A stretch of 64,000 nucleotides of DNA from Bacillus subtilis (GTDB lineage Bacteria > Bacillota > Bacilli > Bacillales > Bacillaceae_C). Numbering within the stretch: the first letter of the stretch is position 1; each line of letters begins with the position of its first letter. Position numbers and translations under genes: made by a program. Location: NCBI RefSeq assembly GCF_008764245.1, contig NZ_VTQV01000012.1:25548-89547 (forward strand), read 5' to 3'. Positions 17,937 to 25,810 of the stretch are shown here, in pieces. Under the pieces are notes generated by a model. The model worked only from the letters and a program-made list of their open reading frames with translations. It was not told the origin of the DNA and ran no database searches.

Positions 17937-18370
17937 TCAAACACTCCTATACTTTGAAAAAACTTGTCTATTTTATTTTACAGCAATCTGAATCATTTTA
18001 TCACTGGGAATTTATATGTATAAATACGTAAAGTTACCCTATTCATAGGCCGTTGGTACAGCGAAAGATCATAGGGTTGTATTTTCAATAAAATAAAAGC
18101 TTAGCGATAACAGAAAGTTTGCTTTGACATAATAAGCAAGGGCATTCACCCCAATTTATTAGCCAGCCTCATATCATATTTCATTACAGCATCGACCAGA
18201 ATCTTTTCGACAAAATTCGAGGTGTGCTGGAGGTTGATTTACACCTGGTACTAAGAGCGAGAATGAGTTTTAGTACCTGGTACTAGGGATTGTTCGTTTT
18301 AAAGCACGTTATCAGATCTAACTTCGGGAAGGTTTTTTAAAAATATTATTTCGGTATAGTTTATAAATGC
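17937..18370. other. intergenic stretch with inverted repeat
   Basis: No gene with a recognisable product. A perfect inverted repeat GGTACTAA / TTAGTACC lies near 18246-18277, followed by a second CTGGTACTA copy. The preceding ~130 bp has partially open frames but no ribosome binding site and start worth calling. Confidence 0.4.
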
Positions 18371-18399
18371 AAAAAAACAAGCATCTTATTAGATGCTTG
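18371..18399 (-). terminator. terminator of cwlJ
   Basis: CAAGCATCT / AGATGCTTG hairpin with a four-base loop (18378-18399), followed on the minus strand by seven Ts, just past the cwlJ stop. Confidence 0.9.
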
Positions 18400-18407
18400 A
18401 TCAGGAT

Positions 18408-18836
18408 TCAAAATGTTTTATACACGTTTTCACATTCTTCTCCAGTCGGTTCATAAAAACAATGCAATTTATAACGACCGACTATTGGTTGATCGTACCA
18501 AGTTGCTGGACAATTGCCTTCTGGTCTAAAATACCACAAACTAAATTTTGCCGGCCAAAGTCTTTCCCCATTGATCGATCGTCTTGCTAGTCTGCGTTCA
18601 CTTTCTCTTGCCCGCTGATAAAAATAACCATGTGTGACGGCTTCGAAGGCATGGGGTTGATATACCATATCAGGGATTGTACGTAAGCCAGTAAAATCGG
18701 AGCAATTGGCTCGAATGCGATTGATTCCCACATTGCCAATCATCAACATTCCCTGTACTCCTTCTCCTTCACCTTCCGCTCTCAATAATCTTGCCAATAG
18801 ATCAATATCTGCCGCACGCGCTTTTACAACGGCCAT
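18408..18836 (-). CDS. cwlJ: spore cortex-lytic hydrolase CwlJ
   Basis: Cell wall hydrolase of the SleB/CwlJ (Hydrolase_2) family, 142 residues, the same length as B. subtilis CwlJ. In spores it sits at the coat/cortex boundary and degrades muramic-delta-lactam cortex during germination, notably with Ca-dipicolinate. Visible signatures are LLRAEGEGEGVQG (conserved glutamate), GNVGINRIRANCSDF, DMVYQPHAFEAV, and the C-terminal RYKLHCFYEPTGEEC. There is no signal peptide, as expected for CwlJ. The ATG at 18836 has GGAGGTG upstream. The usual partner gene gerQ is not in this window. Confidence 0.95.
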   Translation of the reverse strand: MAVVKARAADIDLLARLLRAEGEGEGVQGMLMIGNVGINRIRANCSDFTGLRTIPDMVYQPHAFEAVTHGYFYQRARESERRLARRSINGERLWPAKFSLWYFRPEGNCPATWYDQPIVGRYKLHCFYEPTGEECENVYKTF

Positions 18837-18911
18837 TCCGACACCTCCAAAAAGTTCTATATCCATATCATATTGGATGTGATCGCAATTGTTGCTTTTG
18901 CCTAAAGAGAA

Positions 18912-19234
18912 TGTTCAAAAAGTCCGGTAAAAATGACACTGCGAATTTCTTCGTTGGCTTGTTTCTTCACTGCTCATGTATCAGGGGAATGATCTTCTAC
19001 TAAAACCGCCCACGTCCTGTGGGCAACGTAGAAGTCAGTACATCCTGTACAAGTCCGCTCCTTGGAAAAGAAAACCACTTTTCCGCGTGCGATGCGGATT
19101 CAGGGAAGCTTTCCTTGTGCTCGAAACTGCGCCGCCTCGAACTTTCGCCGCACAGGATGTGCTAGTGTCGGCGTAGCTGACAGGACGTCAGCGCCTTTAG
19201 CCGACAGGTCCTTTTTATCCTCCTTTTTGAACAC
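18912..19234. repeat. dispersed repeat, TGTTCAAAAAG family, copy B
   Basis: 323-bp element with the same ends as copy A at 8393-8540. The first ~72 bp are nearly identical, as are the last ~28 bp (GGTCCTTTTTATCCTCCTTT to GAACAC). The interior is about 175 bp longer and contains short palindromes such as CCACGTCCTGTGGGC and GTCGGC/GCCGAC. The right end lies 4 bp from the stop codon of the GalT/HIT-like gene. No coding capacity is supported. Confidence 0.78.
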
Positions 19235-19238
19235 GTAC

Positions 19239-20273
19239 CTAGAGAATTTTTTCCTGGTTAAAATAGCTGCGTGCTTTGTTTGCGATATCTTCAGGGGAAT
19301 GATAACTTAATGGTTCTTGATGTAGAGCTTGAAAGTAATTGATATCGCTTGTATCTAGTCCACCAATTGTAAAGCGAGGAATGATTCGGGCGTGTGGAGA
19401 TTGCTTCCTTTTTGGATCGAGCGATAACTCGAAGAGGAGATTGAAGCTCGAAAATCCTTGCTCCTCTAAAACTTTAAAAATTACTTGCAATCCTCGTGCA
19501 AAATAACCCCAATCCTTCTCTGTAATATCCCAAAGCGATTTTCTGTTACGGAAGACAGTTAAAAAATCGTTATGTCCTTTTGGAGCATAGGAATGCATCC
19601 AAGCAATCTCTCCTGTTTCTCCTATCCATCTTTCGCCTGCCTTCTTCTCTACTTCACAAAGCACTTCCCAATAGTCCCGATCATTTTCCTGTTCAAATAA
19701 ATGGGTAGCATCTTCAAGCTGACGTTGATAGTTCGTTGCTGATTCCGAGCCAATTACATGTAAATGGGGATGAAGAATACTGCCACCTGAGTGGGGTAAA
19801 TAATTCCAATTTATGGAGGCATACTTCATCCGAGTATCTGTTTCAACAACCTTTTGAATATAGAGTTGAGCAGCCATAAAAGCATTTTTGATCATCCCAG
19901 CGGAAAATTCTGCTAACTTGACATAGTGTTGACTAGAGAACACGACAACTCCATTGTGCTTGCTATAAGGAAACAAGTTCGGAAACAGAATAGCCTCCCC
20001 TTGAACAATCCGTCCCCCCTTCGCAATGTTTTTTGGAAAGACGGGTGTCATCGTTAAGATGTTTTCAGGACAAAAGGGACAATTTTGCCCACCTGTCATT
20101 TTGGCGGCTTCCTCGTAATCAGGTGGTGTTAATGTTAGCCCTGGATTAAAGATAATTCGTGATGTTTCTCCAGTTAATGGATCAAAGCGAACCTCTGTTT
20201 TTCGCTCAATTTGATCTCCTTTTCCATCGTAAAAAGAAAACCATTCTTCTCTTTTGGTAAATTTTATTTCCAC
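19239..20273 (-). CDS. GalT/HIT-superfamily protein
   Basis: Histidine-triad superfamily protein, 344 residues, related to galactose-1-phosphate uridylyltransferase and ATP adenylyltransferases. A zinc-site-like NCPFCPENI is near residue 66. The triad motif SGGSILHPHLHVIG near 170 reads H-P-H-L-H, closer to HIT hydrolases than to the HPHxQ of classical GalT. The C-terminal PHARIIPRF contributes the second metal/His element. Substrate cannot be assigned. The start is GTG at 20273 with GGGGGAAG upstream. No gal genes are adjacent, so a role in galactose metabolism is not supported by context. Confidence 0.7.
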   Translation of the reverse strand: MEIKFTKREEWFSFYDGKGDQIERKTEVRFDPLTGETSRIIFNPGLTLTPPDYEEAAKMTGGQNCPFCPENILTMTPVFPKNIAKGGRIVQGEAILFPNLFPYSKHNGVVVFSSQHYVKLAEFSAGMIKNAFMAAQLYIQKVVETDTRMKYASINWNYLPHSGGSILHPHLHVIGSESATNYQRQLEDATHLFEQENDRDYWEVLCEVEKKAGERWIGETGEIAWMHSYAPKGHNDFLTVFRNRKSLWDITEKDWGYFARGLQVIFKVLEEQGFSSFNLLFELSLDPKRKQSPHARIIPRFTIGGLDTSDINYFQALHQEPLSYHSPEDIANKARSYFNQEKIL

Positions 20274-20407
20274 AACAATCTTCCCCCTTCACTCAATCAA
20301 TTAAACAGGCTATAGAAACCCTAAGACATAGAAGCGAGAAAAACCCATATAAAAGTTTCGCTATGTATTAATATAGCAATTATTTTCAGTATTTTCCAAC
20401 ACCCCCC

Positions 20408-21259
20408 CTATGGGCGAACATCCAGTTTGTTCGCGACGATTTTTTCCCATAATTTCCAAGGTATGATTTGTTTAAGAAGGATGAGCATCTTCACACCTTT
20501 GCCAATGGGATAACGGAGCTTGTTTAAATTTCTTTTAGAACAAAGATCTGCAATCAGTAGTGCGACGGACCTTGGATTACCGTAGTTTTCCCTGCCTTTT
20601 TCCATTTCACGTTCAATGGCAGTCATCATCATCGCATAAGGGGAATCAGAGAGCATCGATTTCCGGGCGATTTTTTTCCCTTTTGTCCAGATATTTGTTT
20701 GGAAAGACCCGGGCTCAATAAGGGCAACATCAATGCCGAATGGCCTTACTTCTAATCTCAAACTCTCTGTCCATCCTTCCAAAGCATGTTTGGAAGCAAC
20801 ATAAGGAGATAATCCCGGAAATGCGATTTTTCCTGAAATGCTACTCAAATTAATAATTTTACCTCCTCCCTGATGTCGCATAAAAGGGAGAATAGCTTGT
20901 GTAACGGCAATGGTACCAAAAAAATTTGTTTCAAATTGTTCTCTGTATTCATGTAAACAGATTTCCTCAGCAAATCCTCCCAAAGCAAATCCCGCATTAT
21001 TAATGAGAATGTCGATGGAAGGTAAATGAGAAAGCTGGGATGTAAGTCCCTGAATAGAAGTAGAATCTGTTACATCTAATGAAAAATATTCAATCGATCC
21101 ATTTACACCTTCTTGTTTACATAATTTTATTATGGTATCTTTTTTCTCGAGATTTCTCATTGTCGCAATGACATGAAAATTTCTTCTAGCTAGCTCGAGT
21201 GTTGTGAATAATCCAAAACCACTTGATGCCCCTGTAATCAGCACAGTTTTCTTATCCAT
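20408..21259 (-). CDS. SDR family oxidoreductase
   Basis: Classical short-chain dehydrogenase/reductase, about 283 residues, NAD(P)-dependent. The N-terminal TGASSGFG is the nucleotide-binding glycine motif, NNAGFALGG the NAG motif, and a serine in LSSISGK with Y-x3-K in YVASKHALEGW form the catalytic site. PGSFQTNI follows. Substrate unknown. The start at 21259 (MDKKTVLITG) is preferred because GGAGAT lies eight bases upstream. It overlaps the exoA stop by one base (TAATG), so translation is probably coupled to exoA. Confidence 0.9.
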   Translation of the reverse strand: MDKKTVLITGASSGFGLFTTLELARRNFHVIATMRNLEKKDTIIKLCKQEGVNGSIEYFSLDVTDSTSIQGLTSQLSHLPSIDILINNAGFALGGFAEEICLHEYREQFETNFFGTIAVTQAILPFMRHQGGGKIINLSSISGKIAFPGLSPYVASKHALEGWTESLRLEVRPFGIDVALIEPGSFQTNIWTKGKKIARKSMLSDSPYAMMMTAIEREMEKGRENYGNPRSVALLIADLCSKRNLNKLRYPIGKGVKMLILLKQIIPWKLWEKIVANKLDVRP

Positions 21260-22014
21260 TATTCCATCTCCAATATAATAGGACAATGATCACTGCCTAA
21301 AATATGACTATGAATATACGAATCTATGAGTCTTTCCTTCCATCTCTCAGATGTAAGAAAATAATCTATTCTCCAGCCAATATTTCTTTCTCGCACTTTG
21401 TTCATATAAGACCACCAGGTAAAAGCCCCTTCTCGGTCCGGATAAAAATAGCGGTACGTATCAATAAAGCCGTGATCAAGCAAATGAGTCATTTTCGCCC
21501 GCTCTTCTACAGTCACGCCAGAATTCCCTTGATTGGATTTTGCATTTTTTAAATCAATATCGCGATGGGCGACGTTCAAATCGCCACAATAGATAACAGG
21601 TTTGATCGCATCGAGATTTTGGAGATGGGCAAATAATTCATCTTCCCAGTCGAGACGCAAACTTAATCTTGCCAAATCTCTTTGCGCATTTGGTGTATAT
21701 ACGTTAACTAAATAAAATTCATCAAATTCTAATGTAATAACTCTACCTTCTGGCTCCTCATTGGCTTCGCCTAAGCCATATTGAACAGAGAGCGGTTTTT
21801 TCTTCGTGAACACAGCCGTTCCGGAATACCCTTTTCTCTTGGCATCATTCCAATACTGCTCATATCCGTCTAACTTTAATTCAATTTGCTCTTTATGACA
21901 TTTCGTTTCTTGCAGGCAAAAAATATCGGCATCTACTTCATAAAAATAATCTAAAAATCCTTTGCGGACACAAGCTCTAATTCCGTTCACATTCCATGAA
22001 ACAAGTTTTAACAT
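21259..22014 (-). CDS. exoA: exodeoxyribonuclease III / AP endonuclease
   Basis: ExoIII-family AP endonuclease and 3'-exonuclease, 251 residues, acting in base-excision repair. The EEP fold is marked by LVSWNVNGIRA at the N-terminus, CLQETK (metal-binding glutamate), VYTPNAQRDLAR, CGDLNVAHRDIDL, and the C-terminal LGSDHCPIILEME with the catalytic aspartate-histidine. Length matches B. subtilis ExoA (252). Start ATG follows AAAGGAG. It is the first gene of a pair with the SDR oxidoreductase. Confidence 0.96.
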   Translation of the reverse strand: MLKLVSWNVNGIRACVRKGFLDYFYEVDADIFCLQETKCHKEQIELKLDGYEQYWNDAKRKGYSGTAVFTKKKPLSVQYGLGEANEEPEGRVITLEFDEFYLVNVYTPNAQRDLARLSLRLDWEDELFAHLQNLDAIKPVIYCGDLNVAHRDIDLKNAKSNQGNSGVTVEERAKMTHLLDHGFIDTYRYFYPDREGAFTWWSYMNKVRERNIGWRIDYFLTSERWKERLIDSYIHSHILGSDHCPIILEME

Positions 22015-22112
22015 CTATTTAACTCCTTTATACTTGAGGTAACTAGGGAGGAATATATACATTATTATAGCGGAGTTCCAGTAGAGAATCATTCTAATCA
22101 TCATCGAAAAAT

Positions 22113-22982
22113 TTATCTGGCTTCTGTCACGGAGTAATCAATCATATCCTTCTCTTTTATCTCTTGACTCAATTGCAGATGGTGGATGGTCATTTCTGGG
22201 CGGCTACCTACACGAATGTTGACACCCGTTTGACCAAGCCCTTCACTTATATAAAACGGTCGACCGTTGTACTCATGTAATCCTTTTACCATATTCATGC
22301 GAACTAATTCCCCCATCTTTCGCAAATGGTACGGCTTGGGCCAATGTATTTGCCCACCATGAAAATGCCCAGCTAACAGATAATCAAATGGATAGTCTTG
22401 CATCGTTAAAACGATGTTCGGATCGTGTGTAAGAACAATATTATATCCTCTTTCCAATCCATCATAAGATTTAGCTAAATCGCTGTGATTCGTGCCAAAA
22501 TCATCAATACCAATAATATTAAATGGCCTACCGTTTATTTCAATTGTATCATATTCATTTTGGAGTGTTTTAAAACCGTATTCATTCAACAAGTCTTTTA
22601 ATTGGTTGAAAAATGGTTGGCGCAATACATAATCATGATTACCAAAAACAGCATATGCACCGTAACGGGGCTGTAATTTATTTAATTCATTCAAATACGG
22701 AATGAGCTTAGAGATGGTTCGTTTTCGATCTAGGAAATCACCAGTCAATGCAATAAGATCGATTGGTTGCATTTTTAGGTGCTTGTACAAATGCTCCGGT
22801 GATATAGAAATTTTTTCAAGATGCATATCAGAAATATGCAAGATTCGTAGAGGAGTTGCTTTCGTCCCATTAAGATTTTTATCGATTTCTATATGATTAA
22901 TGACAACAGACTGTGTATTTTTATAGCCTCTATATACAAAATAACTTAATAGCATAACAGTAATGGCAATAATGATTAACAT
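22113..22982 (-). CDS. membrane-anchored metallophosphoesterase (YkoQ-like)
   Basis: Calcineurin-like phosphoesterase, 289 residues. One N-terminal membrane helix (residues 2-18) is followed by an extracytoplasmic or membrane-facing catalytic domain. Metal ligands are visible in HISDMHL, LTGDFLD, FGNHDYV, LTHDP and LAGHFHGGQ. The family includes UDP-2,3-diacylglucosamine hydrolase-like and YkuE-type phospholipid phosphatases. Together with the adjacent YkoP-like and glycosyltransferase genes it recalls the B. subtilis ykoN-ykoP-ykoQ neighbourhood. A role in lipid or teichoic-acid-linked metabolism is inference. Confidence 0.88.
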   Translation of the reverse strand: MLIIIAITVMLLSYFVYRGYKNTQSVVINHIEIDKNLNGTKATPLRILHISDMHLEKISISPEHLYKHLKMQPIDLIALTGDFLDRKRTISKLIPYLNELNKLQPRYGAYAVFGNHDYVLRQPFFNQLKDLLNEYGFKTLQNEYDTIEINGRPFNIIGIDDFGTNHSDLAKSYDGLERGYNIVLTHDPNIVLTMQDYPFDYLLAGHFHGGQIHWPKPYHLRKMGELVRMNMVKGLHEYNGRPFYISEGLGQTGVNIRVGSRPEMTIHHLQLSQEIKEKDMIDYSVTEAR

Positions 22983-23084
22983 GATTTATTACCCCTTTCC
23001 TTCACTAATTATACAGCGACGAAAGGGGTATTTTTACCTGTAATTTATGGAAGTCTCCGGATTAATCGTGTCCGTACTTATTTT

Positions 23085-23627
23085 TTAATATCTCTTTCGA
23101 CATGAATAAATACATGGGAGTTGGAATTTCTTTTTTATTGAGTTTTTTGAGGACAGAAAATAAATAGGAAAAAGAGCTAGTCGTTTGAAACATTTATAAA
23201 ATGGATTCTTAATGGAATGTGCTTCAAATCCTAGCTTTTTACACCCTTTATAAAGTGTGGTAATGCCAATTAACCCTTTAATATTTTCATTCTGATGATG
23301 CTTAAGAATATAGTGAGTAATAAATGGCAATGATTCCTCTACGCTTTTATAAATCATGAACGCTTTTTTCACCTCACTATCATATCTTTGGATTTGCTTC
23401 AGCAATTGAACATTGTGCAAATGAATTTTTACAAGTACATCATTTTTATGGATGGCTGTTCCGTCCGATAATACAATATGTCTCCCTTTATACTTAGTTA
23501 ACCTTATACGCATTATCGTTTGATTGCCACATGCTTTTTTAATATGCTGCAAACGTGAAAAGTGATAATATATCGGATCAAGGATGGTCCATACTGAAAG
23601 GCAATACTGTCTAATATTTAAGCTCAT
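23085..23627 (-). CDS. YkoP-like protein of unknown function
   Basis: Basic protein of 180 residues without signal peptide. The sequence (IRLTKYKGRHIVLSDGT followed by KNDVLVKIHLHN) and a C-terminal basic tail are typical of the uncharacterised YkoP group in Bacillus. It contains a GITTLYKGCKKLGFEAHSI segment near residue 120. Start ATG follows AAGGGG. It lies between the metallophosphoesterase and a divergent glycosyltransferase, as in the B. subtilis yko region (recalled). Assignment as ykoP orthologue is probable but not proven. Confidence 0.75.
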   Translation of the reverse strand: MSLNIRQYCLSVWTILDPIYYHFSRLQHIKKACGNQTIMRIRLTKYKGRHIVLSDGTAIHKNDVLVKIHLHNVQLLKQIQRYDSEVKKAFMIYKSVEESLPFITHYILKHHQNENIKGLIGITTLYKGCKKLGFEAHSIKNPFYKCFKRLALFPIYFLSSKNSIKKKFQLPCIYSCRKRY

Positions 23628-23772
23628 TCTTATGCCCCTTGCAAAAGTGATAATATTGAAAAGCTGATTATATTTTGGATTACATCATGTTTAATTATGA
23701 ATGGAAATTTTAGGACTTGGAATGAAATAAATTTATTTTGACAAACTATGGCTTGAAGGAGTTGATTTGTTC

Positions 23773-24873
23773 ATGGCTCGTATTTTATTTTTGCCTTTTT
23801 TGCAAATACCTTCAGGCCATCATCATGTCGCAGACAGTATTAAGGTTCAATTGGAGCAAGACCCCGGAATTTTTCATTGTGATAAGGTGGATATTTTATC
23901 CTATAGCTACGGGAAGATTGAACAACTAATTTCAGCTTTTTATATACAATGGATTCATACATTTCCTTCCATATATAGCCAAATTTATCGGCATGTGGCA
24001 GTGAGAGGAAGAACCATTCATAAGCATTATTATACGTATGAATGGCTTTTTATGAAAAAGCTGGAGGAATTAATAGAAGAAACAAGACCGGATTTAGTTA
24101 TTTGTACTCACGCCCTTCCCTCCTACTTACTTGCACGTTTGAAAGAAAGAAATATTTGGTCAGGTAAAGTGATGAATGTTTACACTGATTATTTTGTGAA
24201 TGATCTATGGGGGATTAAACAAATTGATTTTCATTTCGTACCAAGTATGCAAATCAAAAAAGAGCTATTACAAAGGGGAGTAAAGTCAGAGCAAATCTTT
24301 GTTACGGGAATCCCAATCCATCCTTTATTCCAAGCGGAAAGTATGAAAAAAAGGAGTAAAATAAGGCAAACTCTTTTATTAAGCGGAGGAAATATGGGGG
24401 CTGGCTCCCTGCATCAGCTGCTGGATCGCTTGCAACCTAATGGTTCCATTCTTTATAAAGTTTTATGTGGCAAAAACGAAAAGCTTTTTCAATCCATTGA
24501 ACGATTAGCACATCCACTGATCCAACCCTTGCCCTTTATTTCTACAAAAGCAGAAATGAATCGATTGTATGATGAGGCAGATGGGATTATCACAAAACCA
24601 GGTGGTGTAACAATTAGTGAGAGTTTAAATAAAAATCTACCTATTTTCGTTTATGATGCATTGCCTGGACAAGAAGAGATGAACTTACAATTTTTGAAGA
24701 CGGAAGGATTAATTTTCCATTTGGAGAATTGGCATACTTTGGATGTGGAGGCACAAATCGTAAACATTTTACAAAACGAAGTTGCTAAAAACCAAAAGCA
24801 TATTAAAGCATATCTTGAACAAATTGAAAAAGTGGACTCCTCTAGATTAATTCAGCAACTTCTCACCCCTTAA
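23773..24873 (+). CDS. MGDG-synthase-like glycosyltransferase (YkoN-like)
   Basis: GT28-like glycosyltransferase, about 366 residues. The N-terminal half has the monogalactosyldiacylglycerol synthase-type motif LQIPSGHHHVADSI, and the C-terminal half has GGVTISESL, which binds the nucleotide-sugar. The family includes diacylglycerol glucosyltransferase UgtP; this one resembles B. subtilis YkoN. Probable product is a glycolipid or modified envelope polymer (inference). The start is either TTG at 23767 (5-base spacing from AAGGAG) or ATG at 23773 (11-base spacing); the ATG is given. Confidence 0.82.
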   Translation: MARILFLPFLQIPSGHHHVADSIKVQLEQDPGIFHCDKVDILSYSYGKIEQLISAFYIQWIHTFPSIYSQIYRHVAVRGRTIHKHYYTYEWLFMKKLEELIEETRPDLVICTHALPSYLLARLKERNIWSGKVMNVYTDYFVNDLWGIKQIDFHFVPSMQIKKELLQRGVKSEQIFVTGIPIHPLFQAESMKKRSKIRQTLLLSGGNMGAGSLHQLLDRLQPNGSILYKVLCGKNEKLFQSIERLAHPLIQPLPFISTKAEMNRLYDEADGIITKPGGVTISESLNKNLPIFVYDALPGQEEMNLQFLKTEGLIFHLENWHTLDVEAQIVNILQNEVAKNQKHIKAYLEQIEKVDSSRLIQQLLTP

Positions 24874-24902
24874 GAAATTTTGCGAAAAAGGAACTCATTA
24901 TA

Positions 24903-25019
24903 GAGGCCGCCAGACGCAGGTCACAAAGGCGTTGCGCCAGGACGGCGCGTATTTAGCCTTTGATCCAAAGCTTAACCGTTTATCCTTTGTTCATCCATTT
25001 GCTCCTACTTTTTGAACAT
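24903..25019. repeat. repeat fragment related to copies A and B
   Basis: Shares GACGCAGGT..AAAGGCGT and GCG.ATTTAGCCTT modules with the stretch before copy A. It ends CTCCTACTTTTTGAACATT, resembling the right ends CTCCTTTTTGAACAC of copies A and B. The left TGTTCAAAAAG end is not seen, so it is a partial or diverged member. Confidence 0.55.
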
Positions 25020-25086
25020 TCTTTCTAACAAACAAGTGATCGTTTTTGCTATAATTAGGAAGACATCAATGGAAAGGATCTAAGAA

Positions 25087-25719
25087 ATGGATGGAAAAAC
25101 ACATTTTATCGCAGGTTGTCTGACCGGTTTTGGGGTTGCTCAATATACAAATGTAGATTGGGTTACAACGGCTTCTTTTACCTTATTGGGAGGCTTTGTC
25201 GGACTAGTGCCTGATTTAGATGTAAAAGGCGTTTTAGCTAAAAAAATTTCCCTTAATAAAAAATGGGTCATCACTGTTCTAAGTATAATAGGTTTATATT
25301 TTATTTTGTCCAGTTCCATTGGTCCACAAACATATTGGTCTAAATGGCAAGGGATATTATTGGGGAGTGCCCTGCTTATCCTTCCCTCTCAAATAATTAA
25401 ACAAAAAAGGATGTTAATCATAACAGGTGCACTTGTTGGAGTTCTGAGCCTTTATCATGAAAGTATATGGATGATGATGTTGGGGATCTACATAGGGGTT
25501 GCCTCATTTTTATCCCATCGTTCCCTGACCCATTCGCTTTTAGGTCTTTGCTATTTTTCAATTCTTGGCTATTATATGGAAAAGGAAATCTTGGTGGATG
25601 GATTGATGTTTGTTTGTGCAGGAGCTTATGCCAGTCATCTTCTTTTAGATATGAAGTGGCTTCCGAAAAATCGACGAGGTGTGAAACTGCTTTTGCCTTT
25701 TTCGAAAATAGAGTTATAA
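25087..25719 (+). CDS. YdjM/DUF457 family membrane hydrolase-like protein
   Basis: Membrane protein of 210 residues in the YdjM (DUF457, 'membrane-bound metal-dependent hydrolase') family. MDGKTHFIAG at the N-terminus carries the conserved histidine. VPDLDVKG and SHRSLTHSLLG near residues 41 and 140 provide conserved Asp/His residues. Six or so hydrophobic segments are visible. Biological substrate is not known. Start ATG follows GGAAAGGATC. A bidirectional terminator separates it from the convergent metE. Confidence 0.85.
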   Translation: MDGKTHFIAGCLTGFGVAQYTNVDWVTTASFTLLGGFVGLVPDLDVKGVLAKKISLNKKWVITVLSIIGLYFILSSSIGPQTYWSKWQGILLGSALLILPSQIIKQKRMLIITGALVGVLSLYHESIWMMMLGIYIGVASFLSHRSLTHSLLGLCYFSILGYYMEKEILVDGLMFVCAGAYASHLLLDMKWLPKNRRGVKLLLPFSKIEL

Positions 25720-25751
25720 GACCTTTAATCTTTGTAAAATCCCGCAAAAAT

Positions 25752-25785
25752 AAAACCCAAGAATGAAATGACATTCTCGGGTTTT
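25752..25785. terminator. bidirectional terminator between ydjM-like gene and metE
   Basis: AAAACCCAAGAATG pairs with CATTCTCGGGTTTT (two mismatches/wobbles) around a six-base loop, with T-rich sequence on both sides. It lies between two convergent genes. Confidence 0.85.
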
Positions 25786-25810
25786 AATTTAAGTGAAGTT
25801 TTTTTCCAAT

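Noticed and set aside
18791..19310. Several 66-82-codon plus-strand open frames
   Set aside because: They run through repeat copy B and antisense to cwlJ and the GalT/HIT-like gene; they follow the repeat, not a protein family.
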